Positions 1 to 5,807 of a stretch of 10,704 nucleotides of DNA are shown here, in pieces (positions within the stretch are counted from its first letter, which is position 1; each line of letters starts with the position of its first letter). The stretch comes from Oscillibacter sp. (GTDB lineage: Bacteria > Bacillota > Clostridia > Oscillospirales > Oscillospiraceae). The DNA lies in NCBI GenBank assembly GCA_020025415.1, contig JAHHSB010000033.1, positions 1-10,704 of the forward strand, written 5' to 3'. The position numbers and the translations under genes were made by a program. The notes beneath the pieces were generated by a model, which was not told the DNA's origin, did no database searches, and saw nothing but the letters and a program-made list of their open reading frames with translations.

Positions 1-9
1 GTTTGGCAT

Positions 10-63
10 AATAAAACACCCCACTTGTTTTTCAGTATATCATACTGTCTAACAAATGGGGTG
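10..63 (-). terminator. Intrinsic terminator of the CBS-domain gene, with a nested inner hairpin
   Basis: Read on the minus strand, the outer arms CACCCCATTTG (from 63 to 53) and CAAGTGGGGTG (27 to 17) pair over 11 bp with one G-U wobble. They are followed by TTTTATT (16 to 10). Between the arms sits a second perfect hairpin, CAGTAT-GAT-ATACTG (47 to 33). It starts 18 bp past the stop codon of the CBS gene, so it most likely ends that transcript. The T-run exists only on the minus-strand side. Confidence 0.75.
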
Positions 64-81
64 CAGTTCACGGAAGGGGGC

Positions 82-552
82 TCAGGCCTGCTTGCGCAGC
101 AGCGGCTGCGGCTGGGCAAGCTGGGTGCTTTGGCAGTCCTTGCACTCGGCAAAATAGCGGATAATGTCCCGCCGGGTGACAATGCCGATAAAATTGTCCA
201 GATCGTCCACCACGGGAACAAAGTTCATGTTCATGGCGTTTTGCAGCAGCTCTTCCATGGTGACGGTGATCCGCACACAGGGGTAATTGTCCTGGCGGAG
301 GATGTCCCGCACCTTCAGCGGCTCGGTATCCTTCATGGTCAGAGGGGCGCTGTCCGCCGAATCGGTGCCGGAGAGCAGCTTCCACAGAAAATCTCCCTCG
401 CTGACAGTGCCAACATACCGGCCCCGGCGGGTGATCACCGGAATGGCGGTGTAGCCATGGTAGCGCATTTTCTCAAGCCCCTGGCGAAAGGTGAAGTCAT
501 CGTACAGAAAAGCCACGGCACTTTTGGGAATCAGGAAATAAGCAATATTCAC
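82..552 (-). CDS. Tandem CBS-domain protein (two CBS repeats, CbpB/DarB-like layout)
   Basis: This 156-residue soluble protein consists almost entirely of two CBS repeats, at about residues 10-62 (with YTAIPVI at 34-40 and GTVSEGDF at 48-55) and 82-136 (with FVPVVDD and GIVTRRDIIRYF at 123-134). CBS pairs form a Bateman module that usually binds adenine nucleotides. Free-standing two-CBS proteins of this size in Firmicutes include the c-di-AMP receptors DarB/CbpB, and the YTAIPV and GIVTRR segments fit that layout, but the ligand here is inference. The start is GTG at 552, chosen because AAGGGAG lies six bases upstream and no ATG fits better. The tail after residue 136 is a short Gln/Leu-rich extension. 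It is transcribed away from the Crp/Fnr-type gene, sharing its upstream region, which suggests linked regulation. There is no enzymatic domain, so it must act through a partner. Confidence 0.85.
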   Translation of the reverse strand: MNIAYFLIPKSAVAFLYDDFTFRQGLEKMRYHGYTAIPVITRRGRYVGTVSEGDFLWKLLSGTDSADSAPLTMKDTEPLKVRDILRQDNYPCVRITVTMEELLQNAMNMNFVPVVDDLDNFIGIVTRRDIIRYFAECKDCQSTQLAQPQPLLRKQA

Positions 553-601
553 AAGAAACTCCCTTCTTGGCGGCTGGGTGGTTGGCTGTGTTGTTATGTA
601 T

Positions 602-610
602 ACTATATCA
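602..610 (-). promoter_or_regulatory. Candidate extended -10 promoter of the CBS-domain gene
   Basis: On the minus strand the sequence TGATATAGT (610 to 602) is an extended -10 element: TG, one base, then TATAGT, which matches 5 of 6 consensus positions. No good -35 box is present, which is tolerable for extended -10 promoters. The predicted RNA start, near 595, leaves a leader of about 43 bases before the GTG start at 552. Confidence 0.45.
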
Positions 611-647
611 GATGCGGTGGGGGAATTGGTGAATAATTCTTGAATAG

Positions 648-668
648 TTGTTTACATTTTCCAGACAA
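648..668. promoter_or_regulatory. Inverted repeat overlapping the -35 box of the Crp/Fnr-type gene (possible operator)
   Basis: TTGTTT (648-653) and AGACAA (663-668) form an imperfect inverted repeat (TTGTTT against TTGTCT) separated by nine bases, and it overlaps the -35 hexamer of the plus-strand promoter. Its position suits a repressor or autoregulator site for the Crp/Fnr-type protein. It is neither the canonical CRP (TGTGA-N6-TCACA) nor FNR (TTGAT-N4-ATCAA) site, so this is a guess from geometry. Confidence 0.3.
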
Positions 669-679
669 CTTGGTATTAT
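651..679 (+). promoter_or_regulatory. Sigma-70 type promoter of the Crp/Fnr-type regulator gene
   Basis: TTTACA (651-656) and TATTAT (674-679) are separated by exactly 17 bp. TGG directly precedes the -10 box, making it an extended -10 as well. An AT-rich stretch lies upstream. The predicted RNA start is near 686, giving a short leader that contains the AAGGAGGG ribosome binding site at 698-705. Confidence 0.8.
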
Positions 680-710
680 AGGTGTGATAAATGCAACAAG
701 GAGGGACGCT

Positions 711-1373
711 ATGCTGACAGAGAAAGAGCTGGCGGAAAGCCCCCTGTTTGAGGGGATCGGCTACGACGGGTATCTGGCAATGGTGCACTGTTTTCATGCC
801 CGGCAGCGGAGCTTTTTGCCCGATGAGACTATTGACGATTTTTCCGAGCCGGGAGATGGCTACGTAGGCATTGTGGAGCATGGGCAGGCGGCGCTGATCC
901 GCATGGATTCCAGGGGGACGGTTACCGTGCTGGAGGAGCTGCCCCCGGGCAGCGTGTTCGGCAAAACCCTGGCCTTTTCCGGCAACAGCGGGGACAGCCT
1001 GTGGGTTACCTGCCGGCGCAGCTGCGATGTGCTGTTTTTCGAATATCCCCACCTGCTCAAGCGCTGTGAGCGGGCTTGCACCCATCACAGCCTTCTGGTA
1101 CAGAATATGCTCCGGCTGATGGGAGAGAAGGCCCAGAGCCTTTCCGAGCGGGTGGATGTGCTCTCTCGCCGGACCATTCGGGACAAGCTGCTGTGCTACT
1201 TTGCCCAGCAGGCGAAAAAGCGGAACAGCCCGGATTTTGAACTGCCGTTTTCCCTGAGCTTGCTGGCCGACTATATCGCCGCCGACCGCAGCGCCATGAT
1301 GCGGGAGCTCAAGCGCCTGCGGGAAGAGGGGCAAATCGAGACCCAGGGCCGCCACATTATCCTGGTCAGCTGA
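711..1373 (+). CDS. Crp/Fnr-family transcriptional regulator
   Basis: This 220-residue protein has the Crp/Fnr layout: an N-terminal effector domain of beta strands (about residues 10-115, with GDGYVGIVEHGQAAL and LPPGSVFGKTLAF forming the roll), a long linking helix (about 120-150), and a C-terminal winged helix-turn-helix (about 178-216) whose recognition helix lies near DRSAMMRELKRL. The segment corresponding to the cAMP phosphate pocket lacks the R-S-A of CRP, and the N-terminal cysteine cluster of the oxygen sensor FNR is absent. The effector is therefore unknown and probably neither cAMP nor an FNR-type Fe-S cluster. The ATG at 711 is chosen over an upstream in-frame ATG at 648, because AAGGAGGG ends six bases before it and the 648 codon lies inside the promoter. 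It is divergent from the two-CBS protein and is followed by nfnAB. Control of either neighbour is plausible but not shown. Confidence 0.9.
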   Translation: MLTEKELAESPLFEGIGYDGYLAMVHCFHARQRSFLPDETIDDFSEPGDGYVGIVEHGQAALIRMDSRGTVTVLEELPPGSVFGKTLAFSGNSGDSLWVTCRRSCDVLFFEYPHLLKRCERACTHHSLLVQNMLRLMGEKAQSLSERVDVLSRRTIRDKLLCYFAQQAKKRNSPDFELPFSLSLLADYIAADRSAMMRELKRLREEGQIETQGRHIILVS

Positions 1374-1446
1374 AGGGCTTGTGCAGAATATGAAAAAAGC
1401 GGTGGAATTTGTCGGCAAGTCCGGCAAAAAGACGGGCGGAAAGGGT

Positions 1447-1475
1447 TTGACGGAAGACCCTGGATATGTAACAAT
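1447..1475 (+). promoter_or_regulatory. Candidate sigma-70 type promoter of nfnAB
   Basis: TTGACG (1447-1452, 5 of 6 consensus) and AACAAT (1470-1475, 4 of 6) are separated by 17 bp. The predicted start near 1482 leaves a leader of about 110 bases before nfnA. No intrinsic terminator is visible between the regulator gene and this promoter, so readthrough from the regulator gene could also contribute. Confidence 0.55.
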
Positions 1476-1491
1476 AAAAGAATAACCAACC

Positions 1492-1529
1492 GCTGTTTTC
1501 GGCCCCCGGTGCGCCATGCCGAAAAGAGC
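1492..1529 (+). promoter_or_regulatory. Hairpin in the 5' leader of nfnAB
   Basis: TTTTCGGC (1496-1503) and GCCGAAAA (1518-1525) pair perfectly over 8 bp. A further GCT/AGC pairing (1492-1494 with 1527-1529) lies beyond one G-G mismatch. A GC-rich stretch follows, with two CGGCCG palindromes (1552-1557 and 1564-1569). No T-run follows, so this is not a terminator. It could influence RNA stability or translation, but its function is unknown. Confidence 0.4.
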
Positions 1530-1594
1530 CACCAAATACCGCGCCGCGCCGCGGCCGCTTTGTCGGCCGTCCGCCGGAGAAAAGAGGGAATGGG

Positions 1595-2437
1595 ATGTAT
1601 CAAATCGTAAAACGCATCGAGCTGCGTCCGACCCTGACGCTGCTGGAGGTGGACGCCCCGCTGATCGCCAAAAAGGCACAGCCCGGCCAGTTCATCATTC
1701 TGCGGGTGGATGAAAACGGGGAGCGCATCCCCCTGACCATTCACGACTTTGACCGGGAAAAGGGAACCGTGACCATCATCTTCCAGGTGGTGGGAGCCAC
1801 CACCCAGCGACTCAACCATCTGCGCCAGGGGGAGTGCCTGCACGATTTTGTGGGCCCCCTGGGAAAGCCCACCGAGACCGAGGGACTGAAAAAAGTGGCC
1901 GTGGTGGGCGGCGGCGTGGGTTGCGCAATTGCCTATCCCGTGACCCGCAAGCTCCATGAGGAGGGGGCCGAGGTCCACGCCATCATTGGCTTCCGCTCCC
2001 AGGATCTGGTGATCCTGGAAGACGAGTTCCGGGCGGCCAGCAGCCTGCTGCGGGTCTGCACGGACGATGGCTCCTATGGGGAAAAGGGCCTGGTGACCGA
2101 GGTGCTCAAGGCTCTGCTGGACGCGGGCAATCAGTACGATCAGGTGATTGCCATTGGCCCCATGGCCATGATGAAGTTCGTCAGCAAGACCACCGAGCCC
2201 TATGGCGTCAAGACCATCGTGTCCATGAGCCCCATTATGATCGACGGCACCGGCATGTGCGGCGGTTGCCGCATCAGCGTGGGCGGGGAGACCAAGTTCG
2301 CCTGCGTGGACGGCCCGGATTTTGACGGCCATCAGGTGGACTGGGACCTGGCGGTCAAACGCAATCAGATGTATCAGGCATTCGAACGGCATCAGTACGA
2401 GGAGACCTGCAACCTGCTGAAAAGGGAGGCGGAGTAA
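1595..2437 (+). CDS. nfnA: NfnA: small subunit of NADH-dependent reduced ferredoxin:NADP+ oxidoreductase (FAD, [2Fe-2S])
   Basis: This 280-residue cytoplasmic protein is of the dihydroorotate dehydrogenase electron-transfer subunit type. An FAD-binding beta barrel spans about residues 1-95, with RIPLTI at 44-49. The NAD-binding Rossmann segment is VAVVGGGVGCAIAYPV (101-116). The [2Fe-2S] site is DGTGMCGGC (217-225) plus a later cysteine: Cys222, Cys225 and Cys237, with Asp217 conserved nearby. NfnA of Thermotoga is known to use three Cys and one Asp. In the NfnAB complex, NfnA handles NAD(H) while NfnB handles ferredoxin and NADP, and flavin-based electron bifurcation couples them. The ATG follows AGAGGGA. 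nfnB begins two bases after the stop codon, so the subunits are translationally coupled. Homologous pairs are sometimes called sulfide dehydrogenase SudBA or annotated as glutamate synthase partners, but there is no glutamate synthase large subunit here. Confidence 0.9.
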   Translation: MYQIVKRIELRPTLTLLEVDAPLIAKKAQPGQFIILRVDENGERIPLTIHDFDREKGTVTIIFQVVGATTQRLNHLRQGECLHDFVGPLGKPTETEGLKKVAVVGGGVGCAIAYPVTRKLHEEGAEVHAIIGFRSQDLVILEDEFRAASSLLRVCTDDGSYGEKGLVTEVLKALLDAGNQYDQVIAIGPMAMMKFVSKTTEPYGVKTIVSMSPIMIDGTGMCGGCRISVGGETKFACVDGPDFDGHQVDWDLAVKRNQMYQAFERHQYEETCNLLKREAE

Positions 2438-2438
2438 C

Positions 2439-3830
2439 ATGGCGAATATGTCTTTGAAGAAGAACCCGATGCCTTCTCAGGCCCCTGACGTCCGCAATCG
2501 GAATTTTGATGAGGTGGCTCTGGGCTACACCGCGGAGATGGCCATGGACGAGGCTCAGCGCTGCCTGAACTGCAAAAATCCCAAGTGTGTGGATGGCTGT
2601 CCGGTAAACGTGCAGATCCCCCAGTTCGTGTCCAAGGTGGCGGAGGGCAAGTTTGACGAGGCCTTCGGCATCATTGCCTCCACCAATGGCCTGCCCGCCA
2701 TCTGTGGCCGGGTCTGCCCCCAGGAGAGCCAGTGCGAGGGCCAGTGCATCCGGGGGCTCAAGGGCGAGCCGGTGGGCATCGGCCGGCTGGAGCGCTTTGT
2801 GGCGGACTATCACAATGCCGACGGCCACGCGGACGGGGCAACCGCCCCGCCGGAGCAGAATGGCCACAAGGTGGCGGTGGTGGGCTCCGGCCCTGCGGGC
2901 TTGACCTGCGCCGGCGACCTGGCCCGGAAAGGATACGACGTCACCGTGTTCGAGGCGCTGCACGAAGTGGGCGGCGTGCTGGTGTACGGCATTCCCGAGT
3001 TCCGCCTGCCCAAGGCCATTGTGGCCAAGGAGGTGGCCCGGCTGAAGCATTTCGGCGTGAAGATCATGACCGATACCGTGGTGGGCCGGACCATCACGGT
3101 GGATGAGCTGATGGACGACATGGGCTTTGAGGCCGTGTTCATCGGTTCCGGCGCGGGCCTGCCCATGTTTATGGACATTCCCGGCGTGAACTACAAGGGC
3201 GTCTTTTCCGCCAATGAGTTCCTGACCCGCATCAACCTGATGAAGGCCTACCTGCCAGACGCCCAGACCCCCATTATCCACCCCAAGAAGGTGGCCGTGG
3301 TGGGCGGCGGCAACGTGGCCATGGACGCTGCCCGCTGCGCTAAGCGCCTGGGGGCGGAGGTGTACATCGTTTACCGCCGGGGCGAGGAGGAGCTGCCCGC
3401 CCGCCGGGAAGAAGTGGAGCACGCCAAGGAAGAGGGCATCATCTTTAAGCTGCTCAATAACCCTGTGGAGATCCTGGCGGACGAGAATGACGACGTCAAC
3501 CGGATCCGCTGCATCTGCATGGAGCTGGGCGAGCCGGATGCCTCTGGCCGCCGCCGTCCCATCGAGGTCCCCGGCTCCGAGTTCGAGCTGGATGTGGACT
3601 GCGTGATCATGGCCCTGGGCACCAGCCCCAACCCCCTGATCAAGTCCACCACCGAAGGGCTGCAGATCAACAAGAAGGGCTGTATCATCGTCAACGAAGA
3701 TGGCCTCACCTCCCGGGAGCATGTTTATGCCGGCGGCGACGCCGTCACCGGCGCTGCCACGGTGATTTTGGCCATGGGTGCCGGCAAGACCGCCGCCGCC
3801 GCCATCGACCGGGAGCTCAGCGCCCGCTGA
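2439..3830 (+). CDS. nfnB: NfnB: large subunit of NADH-dependent reduced ferredoxin:NADP+ oxidoreductase (FAD, two [4Fe-4S]); GltD-like
   Basis: This 463-residue protein is homologous to the glutamate synthase small subunit and has the length expected for NfnB. The N-terminal domain carries cysteines for two [4Fe-4S] clusters: Cys42, 45, 50 and 54 (CLNCKNPKCVDGCP) and Cys89, 93, 99 and 103 (CGRVCPQESQCEGQC). A first dinucleotide fold for FAD follows (VAVVGSGPAGL, 145-155). A second, for NADP(H), is VAVVGGGNVAMDAARC (285-300) with the phosphate-contacting VYRR at 311-314. The C-terminal FAD-closing motif is YAGGDAVTGAATVILAMG (430-447). With NfnA it would couple NADH and reduced ferredoxin to form NADPH, supplying biosynthesis in a fermenting anaerobe. 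A second in-frame ATG three codons downstream (2448) is possible, but GGGAGG precedes the first. The absence of a neighbouring gltB-like gene argues for Nfn rather than glutamate synthase. Confidence 0.9.
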   Translation: MANMSLKKNPMPSQAPDVRNRNFDEVALGYTAEMAMDEAQRCLNCKNPKCVDGCPVNVQIPQFVSKVAEGKFDEAFGIIASTNGLPAICGRVCPQESQCEGQCIRGLKGEPVGIGRLERFVADYHNADGHADGATAPPEQNGHKVAVVGSGPAGLTCAGDLARKGYDVTVFEALHEVGGVLVYGIPEFRLPKAIVAKEVARLKHFGVKIMTDTVVGRTITVDELMDDMGFEAVFIGSGAGLPMFMDIPGVNYKGVFSANEFLTRINLMKAYLPDAQTPIIHPKKVAVVGGGNVAMDAARCAKRLGAEVYIVYRRGEEELPARREEVEHAKEEGIIFKLLNNPVEILADENDDVNRIRCICMELGEPDASGRRRPIEVPGSEFELDVDCVIMALGTSPNPLIKSTTEGLQINKKGCIIVNEDGLTSREHVYAGGDAVTGAATVILAMGAGKTAAAAIDRELSAR

Positions 3831-3861
3831 CGGGCGGGGCTATTTCCCGGGAAAAGCAATC

Positions 3862-3900
3862 AAAAAAGCGCCTGTGCCTTGATGGGCACAGGCGTTTTTT
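3862..3900. terminator. Bidirectional intrinsic terminator between nfnB and the DUF5662 gene
   Basis: CGCCTGTGCC (3869-3878) and GGCACAGGCG (3885-3894) form a perfect 10-bp stem with a 6-base loop. TTTTTT (3895-3900) follows on the plus strand and AAAAAA (3862-3867) precedes it, so it can end transcripts from both sides. The two flanking genes converge on it. Confidence 0.92.
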
Positions 3901-3916
3901 CAATGCTAAGGCGGGC

Positions 3917-4447
3917 TTATTTCTTTCCCAGCACCTCACGGCGGATGTAGTCGAAGGCGGCGTCCTCACCCTCATCTTTGAGCTTTACCACCATGGATTC
4001 CAGGAGGGCACAGGTGTTGGGATGGATGATGGCGTGCTGCTTGGTCCGCTGGAAAAAGCGGTAGGGATCGGCGTTGGAGTAGTCGTCGGGGTGGTAGGTG
4101 CGGCTGGCGGCCAGCCGGTCGCAGAACATCTCCGCCACGAATTTGACCGGCATCTCCACGCCCACCACACCCTGACCCTTGCCGCCGTAATCGGTCCAGT
4201 ATTCCAGGTGGTGGCGGTTGCGGCCCTTGTGGTGCAGCCAGGAGGAGCTGTACCCCTTGGCGATGCGCTCGGCGTCGTTGGGACTGCGGTTGCCCTGGTA
4301 GTATTTCACCCCCACCCAGAACTCCTGGGGGGAGTACTTGGACAGGTCGTGGGTCAGGCCCTGCCAGTACAAGCCCAGGCGAAAGCAGTATTTCATCACC
4401 AAAAAGCGGTGGTGATGTACGGTTTTCAAATGCGCCCAGAAATGCAC
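3917..4447 (-). CDS. DUF5662 family protein
   Basis: This 176-residue protein matches what I know of DUF5662, an uncharacterised family common in Firmicutes. It opens with HFWAHLKTVHHHRFLVMKYC, followed by LTHDLSKYSPQEFW (31-44), KYYQG (48-52), the histidine-rich WLHHKGRNRHHLEYW (70-84) and an MFCDRLAASR motif (107-116). The recurring His and Asp residues (His33-Asp34, His72-73, His79-80, Asp110) could bind metal and recall HD-type hydrolases, but that is inference. I place the start at the GTG at 4447. It is preceded by AGAAAGGGA, lies about 36 bases after the predicted RNA start, and is where family similarity begins. The frame stays open to an ATG at 4552, but that would put the start upstream of the promoter. 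There is no signal peptide or membrane segment. It is convergent with nfnAB and shares their terminator. Confidence 0.8.
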   Translation of the reverse strand: MHFWAHLKTVHHHRFLVMKYCFRLGLYWQGLTHDLSKYSPQEFWVGVKYYQGNRSPNDAERIAKGYSSSWLHHKGRNRHHLEYWTDYGGKGQGVVGVEMPVKFVAEMFCDRLAASRTYHPDDYSNADPYRFFQRTKQHAIIHPNTCALLESMVVKLKDEGEDAAFDYIRREVLGKK

Positions 4448-4489
4448 GCGAGCCCATCCCTTTCTCCATGGAGTTTCTTTACGGGAGCC

Positions 4490-4498
4490 AGTATAGCA
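4490..4498 (-). promoter_or_regulatory. Extended -10 promoter of the DUF5662 gene
   Basis: On the minus strand the sequence TGCTATACT (4498 to 4490) is an extended -10 element with TATACT matching 5 of 6 consensus positions. The -35 region is poor. The RNA would start near 4483, about 36 bases before the GTG at 4447, which supports the shorter gene start. Confidence 0.55.
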
Positions 4499-4575
4499 TA
4501 TTCCGGCGGAAAAGACGAGGGCTTTTTTGCATGAAACATCAGCCCACGGCAAACACTAGGCCGAGAGGTGAGTGG

Positions 4576-5001
4576 ATGGAGTCTGCGTTTTTTCCAGCCA
4601 ATGAGACGCTGAAGACCCTGCTGCCCCGGGCCGTGCAGTGTCCAGAGATGGCGGAGGAACTGGCCGAACGGGAGTGGATGCTGCTGGCCCTGACGGGAAA
4701 GGGCTGCCGGCAGCTGGAGAAGCTGGGCCTGCCCTTGCGCTGCCGCACCCTGATCCTGCCGGGGGAGTGGGGGGCCCTGGCGGAGCGCTGCCGGGCCCGG
4801 CAGGTGGTGACCTGCGGCCTCTCCGCCCGGGAGAGCCTGACCTTTTCCAGCCTGGGGGAGAGCCCCATGGTCTGCCTCCAGCGCCAGCTGCTGCGGCCGG
4901 ACGGCGGCTGCGTGGAGCCCCAGGAGCTACCAGCCCCGGCCTTACCCAGCCCGGCAGAAGACTATCTGCCCGCAGCGGCACTGCGGCTGCTGCTGGAATG
5001 A
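4576..5001 (+). CDS. Uncharacterised 141-residue protein
   Basis: I do not recognise this protein with confidence. It is soluble, with no signal peptide or transmembrane helix, rich in Leu, Ala, Arg and Glu, and has six cysteines (22, 44, 56, 72, 80, 100) plus Cys112. The most conserved-looking part is the second half: RQVVTCGLSARESLTFSSLG (75-94), then VCLQRQLL (99-106) and CVEPQELP (112-119). I believe hypothetical proteins of gut Clostridia share this pattern, but cannot verify it. The chosen ATG at 4576 has AGAGGTGAG upstream (4564-4572). A competing in-frame ATG at 4531 follows GAGGG (4517-4521) and would add 15 residues. The gene is divergent from the DUF5662 gene and ends 37 bp before a strong terminator, so it appears to be a single-gene unit. 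Strongly GC-biased codon use supports it being a real gene. Confidence 0.7.
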   Translation: MESAFFPANETLKTLLPRAVQCPEMAEELAEREWMLLALTGKGCRQLEKLGLPLRCRTLILPGEWGALAERCRARQVVTCGLSARESLTFSSLGESPMVCLQRQLLRPDGGCVEPQELPAPALPSPAEDYLPAAALRLLLE

Positions 5002-5038
5002 AGTGCTTCCCGGCGGGCTTGTGCGCCGAAGTGTATCG

Positions 5039-5067
5039 AAAGAGGGCCCCCAATGGGGGCCCTCTTT
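5039..5067. terminator. Bidirectional terminator hairpin between the 141-residue gene and livF
   Basis: AAAGAGGGCCCCC (5039-5051) and GGGGGCCCTCTTT (5055-5067) form a perfect 13-bp stem with a 3-base AAT loop. The T-rich outer ends (TTTAAATTTG on the plus side, TTTCGAT on the minus side) suit termination of both converging transcripts, the unknown gene and the liv operon. Confidence 0.85.
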
Positions 5068-5093
5068 AAATTTGTGCCGTTTGGCCGCCGGGC

Positions 5094-5804
5094 TCAGCCA
5101 CCCAGATAGGCTTTTTTGATGGCGGGGCTTTCCAGCAGTTCCAGACCGCTGCCGGTCATGACCACCTTGCCGGTTTCCAGTACATAGCCCCGGTTGGCGA
5201 TGGACAGAGCCATCTGGGCGTTCTGCTCCACCAGCAAAATGGTGGAACCCGCCTTGTGCAGGCCCTGGATAATGTCGAAGATCTGCTCCACCAGAATGGG
5301 GGCCAGACCCATGGAGGGTTCGTCCAGCATCAGCAGCTTGGGATGGCTCATCAGCGCCCGGCCCATGGCCAGCATCTGCTGCTCGCCGCCGGAGAGGGTG
5401 CCTGCGATCTGCTTGCGCCGCTCCTTCAGGCGGGGGAACTGGGTAAAGACCATCTCCAGATCGGCGGGAATGCCGCTGGAGCCCTTGGTATAGGCACCCA
5501 TTTCCAGGTTTTCCTGAACAGTCATCTGCAAAAAGACACGCCGGCCCTCAGGCACCTGGGCCAGGCCCCGCTCCACGATCTTGTGGGGAGGTACCTTGGT
5601 CAAAGACTGCCCCAGGAATGAGATGCTGCCGGTCTTGCTGTGGAGCAGGCCGGAGATGGTGTTCAGGGTGGTGGACTTGCCGGCGCCGTTGGCGCCGATC
5701 AGCGTGACGATCTCCCCCTCATTAACCTCGAAAGAGACGCCCTTGATGGCATGGATGCTACCGTAATAGACGTTGATATTTTCAACCTTCAAAATGGGAT
5801 CCAT
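5094..5804 (-). CDS. livF: LivF: ATPase subunit of branched-chain amino acid type ABC importer
   Basis: This 236-residue ABC ATPase has the usual LivF length. Its motifs are intact: Walker A GANGAGKST (37-45), Q-loop region around residues 83-94 (QVPEGRRVFLQM), signature LSGGEQQ (137-143) and Walker B LLMLDEPS (157-164, Asp161 and Glu162). The switch segment is LLVEQN (190-195), where LivF proteins commonly carry Gln instead of His. It would pair with LivG on the cytoplasmic face of LivH-LivM and power uptake of leucine, isoleucine, valine or a related amino acid. The ATG lies 3 bases past the livG stop, and its ribosome binding site AAAGGAGG (5813-5820) lies within the end of livG, so translation is coupled. 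It is the last gene of the operon and is followed by the 13-bp terminator. Confidence 0.95.
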   Translation of the reverse strand: MDPILKVENINVYYGSIHAIKGVSFEVNEGEIVTLIGANGAGKSTTLNTISGLLHSKTGSISFLGQSLTKVPPHKIVERGLAQVPEGRRVFLQMTVQENLEMGAYTKGSSGIPADLEMVFTQFPRLKERRKQIAGTLSGGEQQMLAMGRALMSHPKLLMLDEPSMGLAPILVEQIFDIIQGLHKAGSTILLVEQNAQMALSIANRGYVLETGKVVMTGSGLELLESPAIKKAYLGG

Positions 5805-5807
5805 CGC

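Noticed and set aside
603..1679. Long minus-strand open frame (358 codons) opposite the Crp/Fnr-type gene
   Set aside because: It is antisense to a clear regulator gene, crosses its promoter and the nfnA start, and its translation is low-quality (Pro, His, Ala and Gln-rich). It is an effect of high GC content.
1271..3722. Long minus-strand open frames opposite nfnA and nfnB
   Set aside because: They mirror the strongly biased codons of nfnA and nfnB, are His, Ala and Gly-rich with no family motifs, and have no sensible ribosome binding sites.
5217..5234. LivF switch residue Gln (VEQN) instead of His
   Set aside because: LivF proteins generally carry this VEQN segment, so it is not evidence of an inactive ATPase.
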